From a virus, in the IMG/VR virus record IMGVR_UViG_3300023179_000285, positions 1-35,484 of that record: DNA of 35,484 nt; one strand, 5' to 3'. Under the pieces are notes generated by a model that was given only the letters and a program-made list of their open reading frames with translations, did no database searches and was not told the DNA's origin. Made by a program: the position numbers and the translations under genes. Below are positions 32,201-35,484 of this stretch, in pieces (position 1 is the first letter of the stretch; every line of letters starts with the position of its first letter).

Positions 32201-34716
32201 GTGTTATAAACAAAGGTTGGATTTTCCGCACTAATGTAAGCATTGACTTCGTCGGCCATGTAGGTTCTATTAGCCTGTAATAGTGCCACAGCATTTGCTA
32301 CCCCTAATAAATCAGAAGGAGCACCATTACTAACTATCCTGTCTGACCATGCTGTATTACCGTTACGTAAGATTTCTAAAATTACATCAAATTTCTTGCT
32401 TAATTCGTAAACTTCATCTTCACTCGCTGGCTCAAGACTAACTACTTGGGGTGTAGAAGTTTGATATCTGTCAACCAAATCATCCTGTGGTTCAATATTT
32501 TGAATAATCTTAACTGCTAGGTCTTTCAAATAACTGATAGCCGCAGTTGTGGTAGTAATTTCGTTAGCAATATTACCTACATAACTATTTTGATTAAAGT
32601 ATTGTACGCCTGCAAATGTAGATTGACTATGACCTACAGTAGGAGCAAGCATATCCAATGCAATACTGTCTACAATTAAACCAACATCTCTCTTACACTT
32701 AATTTTGTTAAACTTTAAGACTTTTGGCGGAACACATAGGTCATTATTAATTTTATTCAAAACGTTTTCTTGTATAAACGTTCTATTTGCTTCCATTAAT
32801 ACTTCTGCACTAACAAAGGCAGCATCGGGGCCTGTGCTCTTGTAAACATCGGGTGCTGCCTCTGGTCCATCATTGATAATTGTTACAATTGTATCAAATA
32901 AACTAACAATACTGGCTGTAGATATTTCACCGCCGGTCAACACTATATTTCTAACTTGGCTTGTTGCACCTGTATAGGTATTAGTACAGGTTGTATTGGT
33001 TACAACTTCCACAGCCCTATCTCTAATATATTCTATAGCAGCAGATGTTTGTTGTTCCTGACCAGCGATTAAACTTACCACGCCTCTATAATAGGCTAAT
33101 CCGCTCTCTACTGCCTTTTCATTACCACCAAAGGCAGCATCATAGGCAACGTTTTCTACTAATATGGCTACATCTCTATAACAGTATTCTTGACTATATG
33201 TAAATCCATACCATATACTCGATGTATTAGCAATGTTTAGAGCGATTTGATCCGAAATATAAGAAATTGTTTGTTCTTGAAGAAATGGTTTGTTAGCCAG
33301 TAACAAGGTGCGAGCATTGAAGAAGCCTGGGTTCTGCTGTCCGGCATTGATACTCATGCCCCTTTCTATAGTACCTTCGCTAATTGTAATGGTTAGAGTG
33401 TTAACACCTTTTACCCATGTACCTGTTCCTACAGCAGCCGGAACTTGAACAGTTTGATTTGGCACAAACATAGTACCATCTTTTAGCCAAGGGCCGCTTA
33501 AATTGGTGCAGTTTTGAATATAGGGACTATGATATAAATCAATACGTTCGCTTTCAGGCAAGGGAGGAAACGCTGTACAGTAAGCACCGCGATTAGTACC
33601 TTCTCTATATGTTCCTTCTAAAAGACCCGACCTGCCATTTAAGAATTGCATGAAGGCCAAATAACAACCAGAGTCTAAATGAAATAAATCCTGTGTTTTG
33701 TTAATTGGTTCGATACTGGTAGTTCTAAGATCAGATCCTACAATACTGGTATACGGCTTTAGGCGTAAAGGATTATCTTCTAGATAATGTCCCGGTGCTA
33801 CTCTAATCTGTGTACCAGATTGATAATAAGGACTATTTAGGGCAGCACCGATTGTTCTACATGCACGACTAGCATCTTGAGCACGACCGTCATTGGTATC
33901 ATCACCATCCATTGTAACATAAAGAATGTTAGTCACAACAGGAGCAGTTCCTATAGGTCTATCACCATCGCGTACTCTTATATTACCTACAATCTCTGTT
34001 AAGCCAGAACCGGGTTGAATTTTTACATCAGTTGTGTTAGAATAAATTTTATTAAGCCATGCTTCTGCCCATTGCCCGTTAGCATCACCTAACAAATATG
34101 TATTGTCTAAGTTAGGGAAATGACTACCGGACGCAATAGTTCCAGATGTAACACCGCCCACTGTTAAATCAGAACCGATTTCAACTCCACCTGTAACTTC
34201 AAGTGTTAATGGGTCCGAACTGGCTAATTTTAATTTGTCCGAGGTAATCTTACCATCTGCGGGATTATAAATTAATCCACCCGCTGCTCCGTTATTATCA
34301 CCCCAAAGTTTTTTACCACCTGTACTGGTTACGTTATCTACGAATGTCAAATAAAAATCAGAACTTATATTTGTAGCAGTGATTAAAAGTTGAGAAGATG
34401 TATCGGCAATGCTTATTCGACCGTATATTAATCCACCTACGTTTAAGTCTTTTTCAATACCAACACCACCGGGGAAATAAGCACTGGCCTGTTCTCTTTG
34501 CGCTGTGGTGCCGTAGATGTATAATGGATCGAATAGGGCGCCTGCAGGGTTCCCCACATTCGGTGTACTAGCCGGATTAACAATATTACCTATGTAAACC
34601 TGTCCATTGTTTGTGGAAATGTTTAAGTTAATTTTACCGCCGTCTGCCGGTGCAGAGATGGTTTGATTAGCATCTGTATTAGGAGTAATATTTTTTGTAC
34701 CGGTAATGCGAGCCAT
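29266..34716 (-). CDS. Giant virion protein with beta-helix split by helical repeats, 1816 aa
   Basis: An 1816-residue protein, the largest gene here. Residues about 1-260 have fibre-type repeats (FPGGVGIEKDLNVGGLIYG, TGGVEIGSDLTVGGVTSG). About 264-365 is right-handed beta-helix-like (YVTMDGDDTNDGRAQDASRA, RVAPGHYLEDNPLRL, STIVGSDLRTTSIE). About 470-1150 holds four ~165-residue mainly helical repeats, each with ANR/ANK-x-F-x-x-E and then C-x-RD-x4-(I/V). At about 1210-1300 the beta-helix style resumes (GAMGGSLVDGAVVSSRSPIQS, RITNNGYAQLVSVFTIFCST). A fifth helical copy lies at about 1619-1720, and the end (VFYTSTDQNGDFRIGPGLTI to LTPFILAIEGS) is typical of aquatic T4-like virion proteins. A tail or baseplate-attached receptor-binding or polysaccharide-binding component is likely. 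No catalytic site is recognised. Ribosome binding site AAAGGAA. Confidence 0.93.
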   Translation of the reverse strand: MARITGTKNITPNTDANQTISAPADGGKINLNISTNNGQVYIGNIVNPASTPNVGNPAGALFDPLYIYGTTAQREQASAYFPGGVGIEKDLNVGGLIYGRISIADTSSQLLITATNISSDFYLTFVDNVTSTGGKKLWGDNNGAAGGLIYNPADGKITSDKLKLASSDPLTLEVTGGVEIGSDLTVGGVTSGTIASGSHFPNLDNTYLLGDANGQWAEAWLNKIYSNTTDVKIQPGSGLTEIVGNIRVRDGDRPIGTAPVVTNILYVTMDGDDTNDGRAQDASRACRTIGAALNSPYYQSGTQIRVAPGHYLEDNPLRLKPYTSIVGSDLRTTSIEPINKTQDLFHLDSGCYLAFMQFLNGRSGLLEGTYREGTNRGAYCTAFPPLPESERIDLYHSPYIQNCTNLSGPWLKDGTMFVPNQTVQVPAAVGTGTWVKGVNTLTITISEGTIERGMSINAGQQNPGFFNARTLLLANKPFLQEQTISYISDQIALNIANTSSIWYGFTYSQEYCYRDVAILVENVAYDAAFGGNEKAVESGLAYYRGVVSLIAGQEQQTSAAIEYIRDRAVEVVTNTTCTNTYTGATSQVRNIVLTGGEISTASIVSLFDTIVTIINDGPEAAPDVYKSTGPDAAFVSAEVLMEANRTFIQENVLNKINNDLCVPPKVLKFNKIKCKRDVGLIVDSIALDMLAPTVGHSQSTFAGVQYFNQNSYVGNIANEITTTTAAISYLKDLAVKIIQNIEPQDDLVDRYQTSTPQVVSLEPASEDEVYELSKKFDVILEILRNGNTAWSDRIVSNGAPSDLLGVANAVALLQANRTYMADEVNAYISAENPTFVYNTTTCARDVGYIIDSVMFDLKHGGNRQSVQSGLSYYGISGSRVIRESEKEATTSSFQYVAELSRYIIKGLTTATYQSAVDQTYSVDVGTDTEADLIDVAVSTLTNIIWNGTATVTWGLSPISTATILPGNALNSFNLLMSNKEFIKEEVVARLDSVYNANSFNYNEEKCYRDTGLIIDAVSQDILLGGNSKSIEAGLAYWNNGYNHVEGQITTTTMAIGYARDIALQVIANNTVTVQSGTVSTQIINPFFQYGGDYMPQEAVTRNFNIITDIIQNGPSAAPPVYQGGGLFALTGINGADVKLPPKVTSITTLTTSTYLLGLNTSTVGFGNNATLYFGNVASIPYQDNTVEELSLEYTGSTGTWAQRKIDPIGAMGGSLVDGAVVSSRSPIQSFVYDAFTQLPQGGRGIRITNNGYAQLVSVFTIFCSTAVQVDNGGIASITNSNSNFGDLCLVSKGYGRRDFSGTVFNPLYRSYPFDPGPDGLDQYYPTGFWPNNGRVEIFTPDLNNRPHIGQVMEVIPPDGHLNEQGFPGFLITQPSTSTITTGTLVLTGVDTTDVAIGHTIRIRNQFGSEFDSFPYLHDVDGNPIDSLGNPTTIGLAPANPNYGVWYAATGTIVTDVNYNSITLNQALTNGGGDPNNDAYFTVYFCGNAYYTVLSSSVADTPYVPNQNILSANTNTNYQGTTSTQITQHDLALGHLNTLVTDIIANTAITPSVGNTSTSQTILPLVTGGSNAQSFIDLRFNIIRSILTATNITAAEAVVPARGITKTGTIVPGSGSAVELIEANIDFLAEEVSQFVQTDPTVSAVLTNVSPTQIDYILAKCKRDTKIILQRIIYDLQTGGTYNAVMAGLSYWSRAGTHHIVELGEAVNRTDLFPDGSTVNFYQRSYISASGYLFEYVGAGTNYGSLPQVGRADPVQTKEVVMLNGGKVFYTSTDQNGDFRIGPGLTIAQATGVISGRVFVQSLYGNLTPFILAIEGS
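31250..33320 (-). repeat. Four tandem ~165-residue repeats inside the 1816-aa protein
   Basis: Coding repeats: the ANR/ANK motif falls at about residues 472, 639, 814 and 977, and the C-x-RD motif at about 512, 675, 842 and 1006. A fifth diverged copy lies apart at about 1619/1661 (near 29860-29730). DNA identity is modest; similarity is at the protein level. Boundaries are approximate. Confidence 0.8.
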
Positions 34717-34732
34717 ATTCGTTCCTTTAGAG

Positions 34733-34740
34733 TATTTATT
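34733..34740 (-). promoter_or_regulatory. Late promoter-like box AATAAATA before the 1816-aa gene
   Basis: AATAAATA on the minus strand lies 16 bases before the ATG at 34716, with an AAAGGAA ribosome binding site between, in the 27-base gap after the 172-aa gene. Confidence 0.5.
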
Positions 34741-34743
34741 AGA

Positions 34744-35262
34744 TTAGTGAATTCGCATTTCAACTGAATCCAACAATACTGGGTCCCTGTGGGGCCAATC
34801 TGGATGAGATTTAAATCTAAGCAGTATACCAAATGAAGAATCTGATATATCACTCATACTTAAAGATGTGTTCCATATATCTGTTTGACTACCGTAGATT
34901 TTTTCTGTGTGAATTTCTAATGTAGCCCTATTATCACCGATAGGTAAATCGTCTAATAATAATTGAACAGTGTCATCGGTGGCTCTGCCATACCTACGTG
35001 CTTTAATTCTTACTTCAATACCCGATAATGTCTCTGGTAAATTTGTAAAATTAAATCCTGTTAATTTTAAAAAATATGTTTTAGTTTTTAAATCAGGCTT
35101 AGGACTTCTAGAAATATGATACAGTGCATCCTGTGATTGTAAAAAACGACCGTCGGAATTACGTAATGGTGTTAAATCTTCAGCCCAAGCAATATGTTTT
35201 TCTTCGGCACCATCTTCTGAGAATTGTAAAAATGTAGTAGGCAGCGTCCAATCTGTAGTCAT
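34744..35262 (-). CDS. Beta-rich hypothetical protein, 172 aa
   Basis: A 172-residue protein with no recognised family. Strand-rich segments run throughout: TYFLKLTGFNFTNLPETLSG, IEVRIKARRYGRA, DTVQLLLDDLPIGDN, SFGILLRFKSH and VLLDSVEMRIH at the end. This pattern resembles a beta-sandwich or jelly-roll of the kind found in carbohydrate-binding or fibre-tip domains. The beginning (MTTDWTLPTTFLQFSEDGAE) and the pair WAEDLTPLRNSDG look like a connector. It heads the fibre operon, between a terminator and the 1816-aa gene, so a structural role is likely. No ribosome binding site lies before the ATG at 35262; a GGTAAATA box lies five bases upstream. Confidence 0.87.
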   Translation of the reverse strand: MTTDWTLPTTFLQFSEDGAEEKHIAWAEDLTPLRNSDGRFLQSQDALYHISRSPKPDLKTKTYFLKLTGFNFTNLPETLSGIEVRIKARRYGRATDDTVQLLLDDLPIGDNRATLEIHTEKIYGSQTDIWNTSLSMSDISDSSFGILLRFKSHPDWPHRDPVLLDSVEMRIH

Positions 35263-35267
35263 ACCAG

Positions 35268-35275
35268 TATTTACC
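35268..35275 (-). promoter_or_regulatory. Late promoter-like box GGTAAATA before the 172-aa gene
   Basis: GGTAAATA on the minus strand lies seven bases after the terminator stem at 35283-35308 and five bases before the ATG at 35262. It would drive the main fibre operon. Confidence 0.5.
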
Positions 35276-35282
35276 TAAAATA

Positions 35283-35308
35283 AAAAAGGGCTCCTAAGAG
35301 CCCTTTTT
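35283..35308 (-). terminator. Intrinsic terminator, 11-bp stem
   Basis: AAAAAGGGCTC (35283-35293) pairs with GAGCCCTTTTT (35298-35308) around loop CTAA. A/T tracts on both sides give U-runs in either direction. It lies 15 bases after the stop of the truncated gene at 35324. Confidence 0.9.
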
Positions 35309-35323
35309 ATCTCTTATACAAGA

Positions 35324-35484
35324 TTAGGCATTACCTATACTAACTACACCTGCACTAGCAGAACCGAAAGTCCATCCTGCACGAGCTGTGTTAGCAAATT
35401 CGTAACTACCAGACATCGTTCTTTGTGTTAATATAGCACGACGAGCAGTTAATTTTGTAACCCAATATGTGCTACCATTTACAT
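35324..35484 (-). CDS. C-terminal end of a small virion-type protein (start outside window)
   Basis: Only the last 53 codons are in the window, ending in TAA at 35324-35326. The readable end is NGSTYWVTKLTARRAILTQR, then TMSGSYEFANTARAGWTF and GSASAGVVSIGNA. The YxVTKLTARRA and AGWT segments are typical of short structural proteins of aquatic T4-like phages, but I cannot give a function. Absence of an in-frame stop to the edge, the ORF-like composition and the terminator that follows support a real gene. Confidence 0.75.
   Translation of the reverse strand, partial: VNGSTYWVTKLTARRAILTQRTMSGSYEFANTARAGWTFGSASAGVVSIGNA

Overview
The window looks like part of the late (virion-structure) region of a T4-like myovirus genome. 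The bases are AT-rich, genes are packed with one- to four-base overlaps or very short gaps, and many T4-type late promoter boxes (TATAAATA and variants) are visible. Recognisable T4 counterparts are gp17 (large terminase), gp16 (small terminase), gp4 (head completion), gp19 (tail tube), gp18 (tail sheath), gp13, gp14 and gp15 (neck and tail completion) and a gp1-type dNMP kinase. Sequence style (starts such as MKSFKEHLLE, sheath and neck proteins longer than in T4, and a string of proteins with TGAL-V-GG-GI repeats) resembles the aquatic T4-like phages known from cyanobacteria and SAR11. The host cannot be decided from this window.

Layout from left to right. 1-4070, minus: a very long protein running off the left edge, then gp17. 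4131-8541, minus: two unassigned proteins, gp16, gp4, a small conserved protein, a tube/baseplate-like protein and gp19. 8573-11353, minus: an enlarged gp18. 11452-12614: a small plus-strand Cys-rich HNH-like protein that converges on a minus-strand pair (dNMP kinase and Cys-rich mini-protein). 12658-13416, minus: gp13. 13462-16969, plus: a mini-fibre protein, gp14, gp15 and a Nudix protein, so the neck genes diverge from gp13. 16961-18307, minus: a glycosyltransferase-like protein and two unassigned small genes. 18329-35262, minus: about 17 kb of fibre-like proteins, including a collagen-like, S74-terminated fibre (998 aa), a 1320-aa repeat protein, a 700-aa YadA-like protein and an 1816-aa giant. 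35324-35484: the tail end of another structural gene.

Transcription appears punctuated. Four strong hairpin terminators (near 4100, 7875, 21957 and 35295) are each followed on the minus strand by a TAAATA-type late promoter. In several cases that box lies only 4-7 bases before the start codon with no ribosome binding site between, which suggests leaderless late messages. The large fibre operon runs from about 35275 to 21988; a second one runs from about 21915 to 16961.

I saw no tRNA, CRISPR array, insertion sequence, integrase, reverse transcriptase or defence system. The most unusual content is architectural: a ~165-residue repeat family inside the 1816-aa protein that splits a beta-helix, small modules reused among neck, sheath and fibre proteins, terminase subunit genes separated by two extra genes and a terminator, and inversion of gp14-gp15 relative to gp13. 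There is no gene-free stretch longer than about 125 bases.
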